Below, one piece after another: positions 1 to 6,997 of a stretch of DNA of 7,106 nucleotides. A program made the position numbers and the translations under genes. The first letter of the stretch is position 1, and every line of letters begins with the position of its first letter. A model generated the notes under the pieces. It saw only the letters and a list, made by a program, of their open reading frames with translations, did not search any database and was not told the DNA's origin. The DNA is from an uncultured Chitinophagaceae bacterium (GTDB taxonomy: Bacteria > Bacteroidota > Bacteroidia > Chitinophagales > Chitinophagaceae). Where the stretch lies: positions 1 to 7,106 of the forward strand of contig CAMPGG010000180.1 of the NCBI GenBank assembly GCA_946885335.1. The letters are read 5' to 3'.

Positions 1-18
1 AAAACTCAACTTATCAAC

Positions 19-777
19 TTAATTTCTTTTGCTGCCTGCGATAGCAATACCTAGTCCACCATCCACCCGGATAGCTTCACCTGTGATGAAGGAAGCTTTT
101 TCACTGCTTAAAAATAAAACCAACTCCGCCACTTCCCGGGGTGTCCCTATTCTACCAGCCAGATGCATATCAATACACTCCTGCATCACTTCACCAGGAT
201 CCGGTGAAAGGTTGATCGCATCTCTTAACATGGGTGTATCGATAGTGCCCGGGCAAACAGCCACACACCTGATTTGTGGCGCATAATCTATAGCTATACA
301 CCTGGTTAAACCAAGAACAGCTGTTTTGGCTGTTGAATATGCAGAAACATTTTTTTGACTTAAAAATGCCTGTACACTCGCCATATTTACAATAACACCT
401 GCATTTATTTTAAGCATATAAGGAATGGCATATTTAGCACACAGAAACTGGCTTTTTAAATTCACATTAAACACCTCGTCCCATTCAGATGATGTTGTTT
501 CTGTAACGGTTCCATAACGCTGGATGCCTGCATTATTAACTAAGATATCAATGCTGCCAAATGTATTATGGCCTTGCGTCATAGCGTCTATAACTTCTGT
601 TTCAACCGACACATCGCATTGAATAAAAAGCCATCTTGCATCTTTAATACCAGTTTCACCGGGTACCGTATCCAATAAAACCAGGTTTGCTCCTTCCCTG
701 AAAAATAATTGTGCACATGCGGCACCAATCCCTTTTGAAGCACCTGTTATTACAACTGTTTTATTTTTAAAGTCCAT
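19..777 (-). CDS. Short-chain dehydrogenase/reductase (classical SDR), probable sugar or sugar-acid oxidoreductase
   Basis: A complete 252-residue classical SDR, normal length for the family, cytoplasmic and NAD(P)-dependent. The Rossmann glycine motif TGASKGIG is at 11-18; D36 at the end of beta-2 favours NAD(H) over NADP(H). D55 (CDVS) contacts adenine; NNAG is at 81-84; N106 (NVN) with S134, Y147 and K151 (YSTAK) forms the catalytic tetrad; PGTIDTPM is at 176-183, and the C-terminus carries the usual VDGG motif. All catalytic residues are present, so it should be active. The ATG start gives the usual few residues before beta-1 and follows an A-rich leader (AAAAGAA) rather than a Shine-Dalgarno motif. 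As the last gene of the apparent operon behind two sugar porters, it likely oxidises a sugar or aldonate, as L-fucose, L-rhamnose or keto-deoxy-sugar-acid dehydrogenases do. SDR sequence alone does not fix the substrate; a 3-oxoacyl-ACP reductase annotation would be generic and less likely here. Confidence 0.92.
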   Translation of the reverse strand: MDFKNKTVVITGASKGIGAACAQLFFREGANLVLLDTVPGETGIKDARWLFIQCDVSVETEVIDAMTQGHNTFGSIDILVNNAGIQRYGTVTETTSSEWDEVFNVNLKSQFLCAKYAIPYMLKINAGVIVNMASVQAFLSQKNVSAYSTAKTAVLGLTRCIAIDYAPQIRCVAVCPGTIDTPMLRDAINLSPDPGEVMQECIDMHLAGRIGTPREVAELVLFLSSEKASFITGEAIRVDGGLGIAIAGSKRN

Positions 778-780
778 TTC

Positions 781-801
781 TTTTAATTTTTTGAATTAAA
801 A
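781..801. repeat. AT-only inverted repeat before the SDR start
   Basis: TTTTAATT (781-788) and AATTAAAA (794-801) are perfect 8-bp inverted arms around TTTTG, lying 4 to 24 bases upstream of the SDR start codon. A transcript hairpin here would cover the ribosome-entry region, but it has no G-C pairs in the stem and would be weak. In such AT-rich sequence it may be chance. The rest of the 57-base gap (778-834) shows no complete promoter or terminator. Confidence 0.25.
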
Positions 802-834
802 ATATTGTTAGATCTATTTCTTAACCGTATTATA

Positions 835-2211
835 TTATTTCCAGGACGATTCGATTTCTTCTAAAGATTTTCCTTTTGTTTCTGGCAATAGTTTATATAC
901 TGTAATAAATGCTACCAGGCAGAATACAGAAAAAATAAAAAAAGTAGAAGCAGTTCCAAACTCACGGAGAAGCATAGGTGTTAACTGGCCCATGATCGTA
1001 TCAGCCACCCACATCACCATTACACTTACGGCCATTCCCCTGCCCCGAATACTTGCAGGAAAAATCTCTGATGCAACAACAAATTTCAACGGCCCTATGG
1101 AAAATGCAAAGCATGCAAGGAAAAGCAGCACGCACAACAACAACAAAATACTTGATGTATATCCCATATAAAAAAGAAGCCCTGTAATAAATAAACTGAT
1201 GGCAGCACCAATGGTGCCCACAATATATAAAGGTCTTCTGCCGAGTTCATCCACTTTCCAGATAGCTACAAATGTGAATACCAGGTTGGCAGCACCCAGG
1301 ATAACCTGGCTTAAAAAAGAATCAGAAACATCAACACCGGCACTTGTTAAAATGGAAGGACCATAGTAAATAATGGCATTGATGCCGCTGAATTGAGAAA
1401 ATAATGGCAATAAAATACCAATTATTAATGCCCTGCGAAAACGTTTAGAAAACAAATCCTTATAACTTCCCTTTTCACTTTTTAGAGATGATGATTGCGT
1501 TAAGTCTATCCCTTCATTTCCATAATTAATTTTATTAAGAATCAATTTAGCTTCATTCGGCCTGCCTTTCATTATTAACCAGCGCGGACTTTCAGGAATA
1601 AAAATTAAACCGGTAAGAAAAATTAAAGCGGGTAAGATTTCTATACTGAACATTCCACGCCAAACTTCATTTACAAATATTAAATCATGCAGTTGACCGG
1701 TTTGAATACCTTGATGACTATTTGCATAATTTAATAAGAAGGCATTTGTAAGATACGCAACCAGAATACCAACGGTAATCGCCAATTGAAAACAAGTAAC
1801 AAGGCGTCCACGTATTTTAGCGGGAGCAATTTCAGAAATATATAAGGGAACTACTATTGAAGCAATGCCAACACCTACACCCCCTGTTATTCTTGCCATG
1901 ATAAGCCAGGTAAAGTTGTTCAACAAAGAACAGCCGATTGCGGACAATAAAAATAAGATTGCCGCCATTACCAGGGGTATTTTTCTTCCTATCTTATCAC
2001 TTAAGGGCCCCGCTAATGCAACACCGGCCACGCATCCGGCGAGGGCGGAAGAAACAAAAAATCCCACTTCAGCCGCCGTCAGGTTAAATTGTTTTTCAAC
2101 AAATGGAATGACTCCTGAAATAACAGCCATATCAAATCCAAATAGTAAGCCCCCAAAAGAAGCTACTATGATAATGAGTGACAGGAAACGCAAACCAGGT
2201 GTTTTTTGCAA
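835..2211 (-). CDS. Diverged MFS sugar porter, MFS-B (TTG start)
   Basis: A 458-residue, 12-helix sugar porter paralogous to MFS-A. Marks: FGFDMAVISG (24-33), with D27 at the proton-coupling position; GPLSDKIGRK (68-77); PLYISEIAPAKIRGR (122-136); Q142; PESPRWL (206-212); SQFSGIN (272-278); DELGRR (321-326); GPLKFVVASEIFP (373-385); and LPETKG near the end. Two sugar-site positions differ from the usual family pattern: the first Gln of the helix-7 QQ pair is S272, and the helix-10 Trp (XylE W392) is F377, preceded by K376. The XylE Q415 position is M400. The helix 5-6 loop (about 161-183) is over ten residues longer than in MFS-A. These differences suggest another substrate, perhaps not a simple hexose or pentose. 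The start is TTG: no ATG occurs upstream in frame, and the next Met (M28) is inside helix 1. It ends in TAA, 57 bases before the SDR gene. An inositol, sugar acid or ketosugar porter are all possible. Confidence 0.9.
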   Translation of the reverse strand: MQKTPGLRFLSLIIIVASFGGLLFGFDMAVISGVIPFVEKQFNLTAAEVGFFVSSALAGCVAGVALAGPLSDKIGRKIPLVMAAILFLLSAIGCSLLNNFTWLIMARITGGVGVGIASIVVPLYISEIAPAKIRGRLVTCFQLAITVGILVAYLTNAFLLNYANSHQGIQTGQLHDLIFVNEVWRGMFSIEILPALIFLTGLIFIPESPRWLIMKGRPNEAKLILNKINYGNEGIDLTQSSSLKSEKGSYKDLFSKRFRRALIIGILLPLFSQFSGINAIIYYGPSILTSAGVDVSDSFLSQVILGAANLVFTFVAIWKVDELGRRPLYIVGTIGAAISLFITGLLFYMGYTSSILLLLCVLLFLACFAFSIGPLKFVVASEIFPASIRGRGMAVSVMVMWVADTIMGQLTPMLLREFGTASTFFIFSVFCLVAFITVYKLLPETKGKSLEEIESSWK

Positions 2212-2256
2212 ACTATATATTTTAAAAAATCGCTGAATAATAAAAGGCCAAACGTG
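2212..2256 (-). other. Intergenic gap with no upstream ATG/GTG for MFS-B
   Basis: This 45-base gap separates the TAA of the DUF5107 gene from the TTG that begins the MFS-B frame. Both genes share one reading frame: after the TAA (2259-2257) fifteen sense codons run straight into the TTG. No ATG lies in any minus-strand frame of the gap and no GTG lies in the MFS-B frame, so the only standard start that keeps helix 1 complete is TTG at 2211-2209. The sequence just before it (TTTTTTAAAATATATAG) is AT-rich, as is common before Bacteroidota starts, and lacks a Shine-Dalgarno motif. No terminator hairpin is seen. Confidence 0.5.
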
Positions 2257-5200
2257 TTACCCGGCAATTTGCATTTCAAAATGCGGGATCAATTTTTTAT
2301 GGTACGTAGCGCCGGCATGCACCACATCAAGCATAAGGACTTCATCAAAAAACGAACGTGATTTTACCATATTTTTTAATCCAAGATTACCTAACGCCAT
2401 CATATAAGTGCAATGGAGTTTATTGCGCTTGTTCAGATCATCATCAAAAATTAAAAGATCCGGTAATGACACAGCGAAATAATCCAGGCTTATTTCATCA
2501 TTAAAATGGTTTTTACCATAATCGATCAACCCTGTAAAAACAGCGGAAGCTTTTCCAGGATTATTTAATTTTTCCCAGGCCAGACCCTGGTAAAAAATTG
2601 CTTCCGGTTGTGGATCGTTATAAAATATTGCAGCAGATGGTTTGTATTTTCCTATAGTAGCTTTTTCAAAATTGGCGGTTGCCAATTCATATTTATGCAA
2701 ACCTTCATAAGCTATACCTAACCAATAAAATATTTCATTTTCCTGTGTGCCAGCCAATTTACCCTCTCCCAAATTTGGAGGATAAACCTGTGCCTGCTCA
2801 AGATATATTATAGCATCTTCAAAAAACCTCTTATCTATTTTTTTCCTTGCTAATTGAACAAGGCAGGATTTGTATTGAGAAGAAACTTTTCCTTCACCAC
2901 CTTCCCAGGGATGAAATTTTCGTTGCATTAAAAGCTCAAATGCAATATGGGTTTTACCCATGATGTTGTATAAGGCAATCCTTTCAAGGTAAAGATCATC
3001 ACGTTGTATCACCAGCGCCAAATGCCTCTCGATAAATGCCAACCTTTCATCAGCTGGCTTATTCAATCTTTTATACAGCTGGTCCAATTCCATGAGTATG
3101 CGGGCATCCTTTGGATTTAATTTGAAAGCTTTTTCAAAACAGTCCAATGCCTTTTGAGTATCACCTTTCTTGTTGAAATATGCAATGCCCAGGTTCCTGT
3201 ATGCAGTTTGGAAAGTATTGTCCAGTGCAATTGATTGCTCCCAGCATTTTATTGCATCGGCATATTGTTTTTTATCGTACCATAAACAACCCAGGTAATA
3301 ACAAGCTTTACTATCCGCAACATTATATTCCAATGCTTTTTCAAGCATAAAAATTTCCTCTACTTTATTTGGAAAACAATAATCAGGTGATGCATCAGCT
3401 GCTTTAAGAAAATATTTTTGTGCATTGACTCTGTCGCCATTCAAATCATAATTCCAACCCAGGCAATACAATACCATCGGGTTTGGTTCACCAGGAATTT
3501 TGGATAAATAAAATGTTAACCAATCAATGGCTTCTTCATATAACCCGGCAGCGGCAAAATCAATTGCGTATTCAATAAAATTATTTGCCGCACCTCTCGA
3601 TATACTGAATAAAACACCTAAAACCCGGGATGACAATTCCTTTTCACCCATTAAATGTAAAAGCCTGCTTTTCTCAAAATAAATAGCCAGGTTAAATTTA
3701 TCCAGCGCAAGGGATGCATCACAAACCTGCAATGCCTCTGCATAAAAATTAAGTTTTCGCAATAAAGTTGCTTTTAATGCTATTGCCTTGATATTTCCGG
3801 CATTAACATCAATGGCTCTTTGTACATGATGCAGAGCCGATTGATATTTCTTAGTCTTGCAGTCTAACTGTGCCAGGGCAAAAAAACTATTCGGTTGCAT
3901 GGCACTGTTCCAGGTTGCTTTATAATAGTGCGTATAGGCCTCGTTATTTCTACCTTGCCATTGAAGACAAACCCCAAGATTATAAAAAACTTCTCCATCA
4001 TAAGGATTGCTGTTTCTTTGGGTTAAGGTATCTATTGCTTTACGAAAATATATTTCACTTTCTTTGAGTTTTCCCCTGCGTAAATACCATAGACCAAGTG
4101 CGTTGTTATTGCGTATATCACCTTCATCTCTTTTCAATGCTTCTTCATAATAAGCAACCGGATTAAAAGTAGCATGACGGTATTGTTCAAGATGCAGGCC
4201 CGTTAAATACAAATTTTCATTGGTGGTTATTTCACCGGGTGGCAACGGAGCTTTTGCAGGTTCAGGAATTTCCTGTTCTGCATTCCCTGCAGGTTTATAC
4301 TTTAAAATTTCTTCATTCCGGCTATTCATGATCGTTAGTAAAATATCTTCTTCCTTAACAGCAGAAGAAACAGGAATTCTAGTACTGTAAATATTTTGCG
4401 GGTCAAGATTTATTTTCTCCTGATGAATTGTTTTTTTGCCTGCATTTATTAACAGCGATAGATTTTCATGTTCTGATGTGGCAAACAATTTCACGCAGAC
4501 AAAATCATTATCCAGGCTAAAATGAAGCAGCAGATCCTGGTTTGCATTTGATATTGTTCCTAATTCCCGGTAAGGCAAAAAATATTGGGTGAATGATTTT
4601 TCTTCATAAGGCATCAGCCATGAAAAGTCGGGCTGATTATCAGTAAACACGCCGGTCATCAATTCAATATAAGGTCCATTTTCATCTGTGAGGTTTCTAT
4701 CCCAGGCTTTCCCAAAATCACCATGTCCCCAGGTCCATTGTTTTTTTCCTGGTGAAATATGGTGGTTAGCCACGTGTAACAGTCCTGCATGACTATCATG
4801 TTCATACCCGCCGATAAAATCATATTCAGAATGAATAGCCATATAAGATGTAGGAACAGGAATGTTTTTATACCTGGAAATATCAGTGCCTGGCGAATAA
4901 TCCACTTTATAATATTCCCCTTTAGCAATCGGGAAGGAAGTAACATCTCTTTTTCCATGATCAAAAACGGCATGTACATCCGGTGGAAATATGGATTGAT
5001 AATGTTCGTTGACCTTAACCGCGGGATTAGCCCACCATAAAAAAGTTTGTGGTATGGAAGTCCGGTTGAATAACCTGGCGTTAATTTCGATATAGGCTTT
5101 GTCGGGGTGAAGCGTAAAACCGGCCATGCCCTTGGTGCGAAACATTTTTTCTATTTCGTTTACCCATATGGTTTTGCTTCCATCCTTATTTTCTTCAATA

Positions 5201-5607
5201 GAAAAATCAACGGGTTCAAATGTGCTTGGCCGGTGATGTTGCGGCCAGTTAAATTCTATACCTCCTGATATCCATGGTCCACATAATCCTACTAATGCAG
5301 GTTTTATTACTTCATTATAATAGATGAAATGACGATTACCTATTTTGTCATAAGCCATTTGAATACGACCACCCAATTGCGGAAGTACCATCATTTTTAT
5401 ATAATGGTTTTCAAGAAAAACCGCTTTGTATTTCTTGTCTGATTTCTCGTCGTAAATTTTTTCAATAATAGGATTCGGGTATACCGCACCACTGCTTCCC
5501 TGGTAAACACGTTTTTCAAAAAACATTGGGTTCTTTTCAGGTTCCCCGGTTTCATAGGTTGGAATGTTTACTTCCTCCTCCCATATTTTTACGTAAGATT
5601 CATTCAT
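2257..5607 (-). CDS. DUF5107 domain and TPR-repeat protein, likely carbohydrate-related
   Basis: A 1116-residue protein with no signal peptide or membrane segment, hence probably cytoplasmic. Residues about 40-350 look like DUF5107, which I recall as related to the galactose-mutarotase fold: MVLPQLGGRI (73-82), GGIEFNWPQHHRPS (115-128), FLWWANPAVKVN (189-200), a block HHISPGKKQWTWG (282-294) and GPYIELMTGV (311-320). H124, H125 and E315 are candidate active- or binding-site residues by inference only. Residues about 355-440 resemble a small beta-sandwich. TPR-type helical repeats follow from about 485 to 850, clearest at 500-528, 537-565, 768-796 and 802-832, with more at 957-985 and 1003-1030. 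A non-repeat island lies between (WEGGEG at 901-906; NLGEGK at 945-950). ATG start, 14 bases after MFS-A; TAA stop. Its place between two sugar porters suggests a role in handling the imported sugar or glycoside. Whether it is an enzyme, a sensor or a scaffold is unknown. Confidence 0.88.
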   Translation of the reverse strand: MNESYVKIWEEEVNIPTYETGEPEKNPMFFEKRVYQGSSGAVYPNPIIEKIYDEKSDKKYKAVFLENHYIKMMVLPQLGGRIQMAYDKIGNRHFIYYNEVIKPALVGLCGPWISGGIEFNWPQHHRPSTFEPVDFSIEENKDGSKTIWVNEIEKMFRTKGMAGFTLHPDKAYIEINARLFNRTSIPQTFLWWANPAVKVNEHYQSIFPPDVHAVFDHGKRDVTSFPIAKGEYYKVDYSPGTDISRYKNIPVPTSYMAIHSEYDFIGGYEHDSHAGLLHVANHHISPGKKQWTWGHGDFGKAWDRNLTDENGPYIELMTGVFTDNQPDFSWLMPYEEKSFTQYFLPYRELGTISNANQDLLLHFSLDNDFVCVKLFATSEHENLSLLINAGKKTIHQEKINLDPQNIYSTRIPVSSAVKEEDILLTIMNSRNEEILKYKPAGNAEQEIPEPAKAPLPPGEITTNENLYLTGLHLEQYRHATFNPVAYYEEALKRDEGDIRNNNALGLWYLRRGKLKESEIYFRKAIDTLTQRNSNPYDGEVFYNLGVCLQWQGRNNEAYTHYYKATWNSAMQPNSFFALAQLDCKTKKYQSALHHVQRAIDVNAGNIKAIALKATLLRKLNFYAEALQVCDASLALDKFNLAIYFEKSRLLHLMGEKELSSRVLGVLFSISRGAANNFIEYAIDFAAAGLYEEAIDWLTFYLSKIPGEPNPMVLYCLGWNYDLNGDRVNAQKYFLKAADASPDYCFPNKVEEIFMLEKALEYNVADSKACYYLGCLWYDKKQYADAIKCWEQSIALDNTFQTAYRNLGIAYFNKKGDTQKALDCFEKAFKLNPKDARILMELDQLYKRLNKPADERLAFIERHLALVIQRDDLYLERIALYNIMGKTHIAFELLMQRKFHPWEGGEGKVSSQYKSCLVQLARKKIDKRFFEDAIIYLEQAQVYPPNLGEGKLAGTQENEIFYWLGIAYEGLHKYELATANFEKATIGKYKPSAAIFYNDPQPEAIFYQGLAWEKLNNPGKASAVFTGLIDYGKNHFNDEISLDYFAVSLPDLLIFDDDLNKRNKLHCTYMMALGNLGLKNMVKSRSFFDEVLMLDVVHAGATYHKKLIPHFEMQIAG

Positions 5608-5621
5608 ATTAAATTGAAATT

Positions 5622-6965
5622 CTAATGTGCTTTTATACTGTGTTCAAGTTGCTCCAGGGTTTGGCCTTTTGTTTCATGCACCCGTTTTTTTATAAAGAAA
5701 AATCCCAGTAAACAAATAATTGCATACACATAGAATGGTCCATATGTACCAAGGATTTCCGCCAGTACAGGAAAAGTAAAAACAAGAATAAAGTAGGATG
5801 CCCATAAACATACGATGGCAAGCGATGTAGCCTTACCACGTATTTGATTGGGAAATATTTCCGAGATCAAAACCCAGGTAACCGGTGCCAGGGAACTGGC
5901 ATAAATAGCGATGGCCATCAACACAAAAACGGAAATCCATGTGGCTGAAAAATCATTCTGCAATAAAAATGCAAGAATAATATACAGGATGGAAAGTCCC
6001 AGTGACCCTACCAGCATCAATGGTTTTCTACCTAATTTATCTACCTGCCACATAGCAACCAACGTAAACAAAAGGTTTACTACACCAATAGAAATGGTTT
6101 CAAATAATTGCCGGTCAAGATCAGCACCCACAGATTCAAAAATGGTAGATGTATAATTAAAAACTACATTGATTCCGCATAACTGTTGAAAGACTGCTAT
6201 TGTAATTCCAATGACAACAGCGGGTCTTATACTTTTTTCAAATACGCTTTTTACCTGCTTTGTATTTGTTGATAATGAAGATTGAATTTCTGAGACTGAC
6301 TGGGTTGCAAACTCTTCGTTCCCTATCTTTTGAAGAATGGCTTTTGCTTTTGCCGTTTTACCCGCTTTTATTAACCACCTCGGACTTTCAGGTAACCATA
6401 AAACGCCTAAAAAAAACATTGCAGATGGTACCATTCCCAGGCCAAACATCCAGCGCCAGGCATCAACACCTTTATCTGCAAGACTATAATTTACCAGGTT
6501 GGTCACCAAAATTCCAATTACAATCGTTAATTGGTTAATAGCTACATTACGGCCACGCACAGCCGCAGGAGAAATTTCAGCAATGTACATGGGGCTCAGC
6601 ATAGATGCCATGCCTACACCAATACCAGCTGCAAAGCGCATGGTTACAAAAAAGGCAAATCCTTGCGAAAATGCCATGCCGGCAGATGATAATGCAAATA
6701 TCAAAGCAGCAAGTAACAACCCGGGCTTGCGTCCGTACCGGTCAGTAAATGCGCCAATAAATAAACAACCTGCTATACAACCCAACCCCAGTGAACCGGT
6801 AAGAAATCCTTCCTCCCAAACATCAAGGCCAAACTCAGTTCTTAAAAATGGTAATGCACCCGAAATGACCGCAAAGTCAAAACCAAATAAATATCCGCCC
6901 AGGGCAGAGATAAATGAAATGGCTATGATGAAGGGTTGATTCCCTGTGAAATGTTGCTTGATCAT
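5622..6965 (-). CDS. MFS sugar porter (XylE/GLUT-type H+ symporter), MFS-A
   Basis: A complete 447-residue, 12-helix major facilitator of the sugar porter family, which imports monosaccharides or polyols across the inner membrane with protons. Family marks in order: FGFDFAVISG in helix 1 (27-36), with D30 at the XylE proton-coupling Asp; a loop 2-3 motif ending DRYGRK (75-80); MYIAEISPAAVRGR (126-139); Q145 in helix 5; PESPRWL (192-198) before the central cytoplasmic loop; QQLCGIN in helix 7 (260-266); DKLGRK (309-314); TWVLISEIFP in helix 10 (363-372), with W364 at the XylE W392 position; and a final HETKG motif. The sugar-contacting QQ...N and Trp positions are therefore intact, as in hexose/pentose porters; the XylE Q415 position reads as Leu. 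The ATG start leaves a short N-terminus before helix 1, as usual, and no Shine-Dalgarno motif is visible. It ends in TAG 14 bases before the DUF5107 gene. The sugar transported cannot be named. Confidence 0.93.
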   Translation of the reverse strand: MIKQHFTGNQPFIIAISFISALGGYLFGFDFAVISGALPFLRTEFGLDVWEEGFLTGSLGLGCIAGCLFIGAFTDRYGRKPGLLLAALIFALSSAGMAFSQGFAFFVTMRFAAGIGVGMASMLSPMYIAEISPAAVRGRNVAINQLTIVIGILVTNLVNYSLADKGVDAWRWMFGLGMVPSAMFFLGVLWLPESPRWLIKAGKTAKAKAILQKIGNEEFATQSVSEIQSSLSTNTKQVKSVFEKSIRPAVVIGITIAVFQQLCGINVVFNYTSTIFESVGADLDRQLFETISIGVVNLLFTLVAMWQVDKLGRKPLMLVGSLGLSILYIILAFLLQNDFSATWISVFVLMAIAIYASSLAPVTWVLISEIFPNQIRGKATSLAIVCLWASYFILVFTFPVLAEILGTYGPFYVYAIICLLGFFFIKKRVHETKGQTLEQLEHSIKAH

Positions 6966-6984
6966 CCGGGAAATTAATTTTATC

Positions 6985-6992
6985 CAAACTTA
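6985..6992 (-). promoter_or_regulatory. Possible Bacteroidota -7 element (TAAGTTTG)
   Basis: In the 32-base gap before MFS-A the minus strand reads TAAGTTTG, an exact match to the Bacteroidota housekeeping -7 consensus TAnnTTTG. No TTTG (-33 element) is visible at the expected distance upstream, where the sequence instead encodes the end of the SusD-like protein. A start just downstream would leave a leader of only about 15 bases. It may be a weak internal promoter or a chance match. Confidence 0.2.
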
Positions 6993-6997
6993 GTTTT

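Noticed and set aside
778..834. Rho-independent terminator between MFS-B and the SDR gene
   Set aside because: The only hairpin (781-801) is AT-only with no GC stem, and it sits at the SDR ribosome-entry region rather than directly after MFS-B.
1865..2236. Plus-strand 123-codon open frame opposite the start of MFS-B
   Set aside because: Antisense to the conserved N-terminal helices of MFS-B, with composition dictated by that gene. No recognisable motifs.
2257..2259. DUF5107 protein and MFS-B as one fusion protein split by a nonsense mutation, or stop read-through
   Set aside because: The two genes share a frame, but both halves are complete in their own right, the 15-codon linker has no conserved look, and separate genes are the normal arrangement. 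Chance gives a shared frame one time in three.
4659..4979. Minus-strand 106-codon frame inside the DUF5107 gene
   Set aside because: It overlaps the DUF5107 domain in another frame on the same strand, and the DUF5107 frame carries clear conserved motifs throughout. Coincidental frame.
6499..6939. Plus-strand 146-codon open frame opposite MFS-A
   Set aside because: It lies wholly antisense to a well-supported transporter with all family motifs; its predicted protein is low in hydrophobic structure and resembles no family I know. It is a shadow frame.
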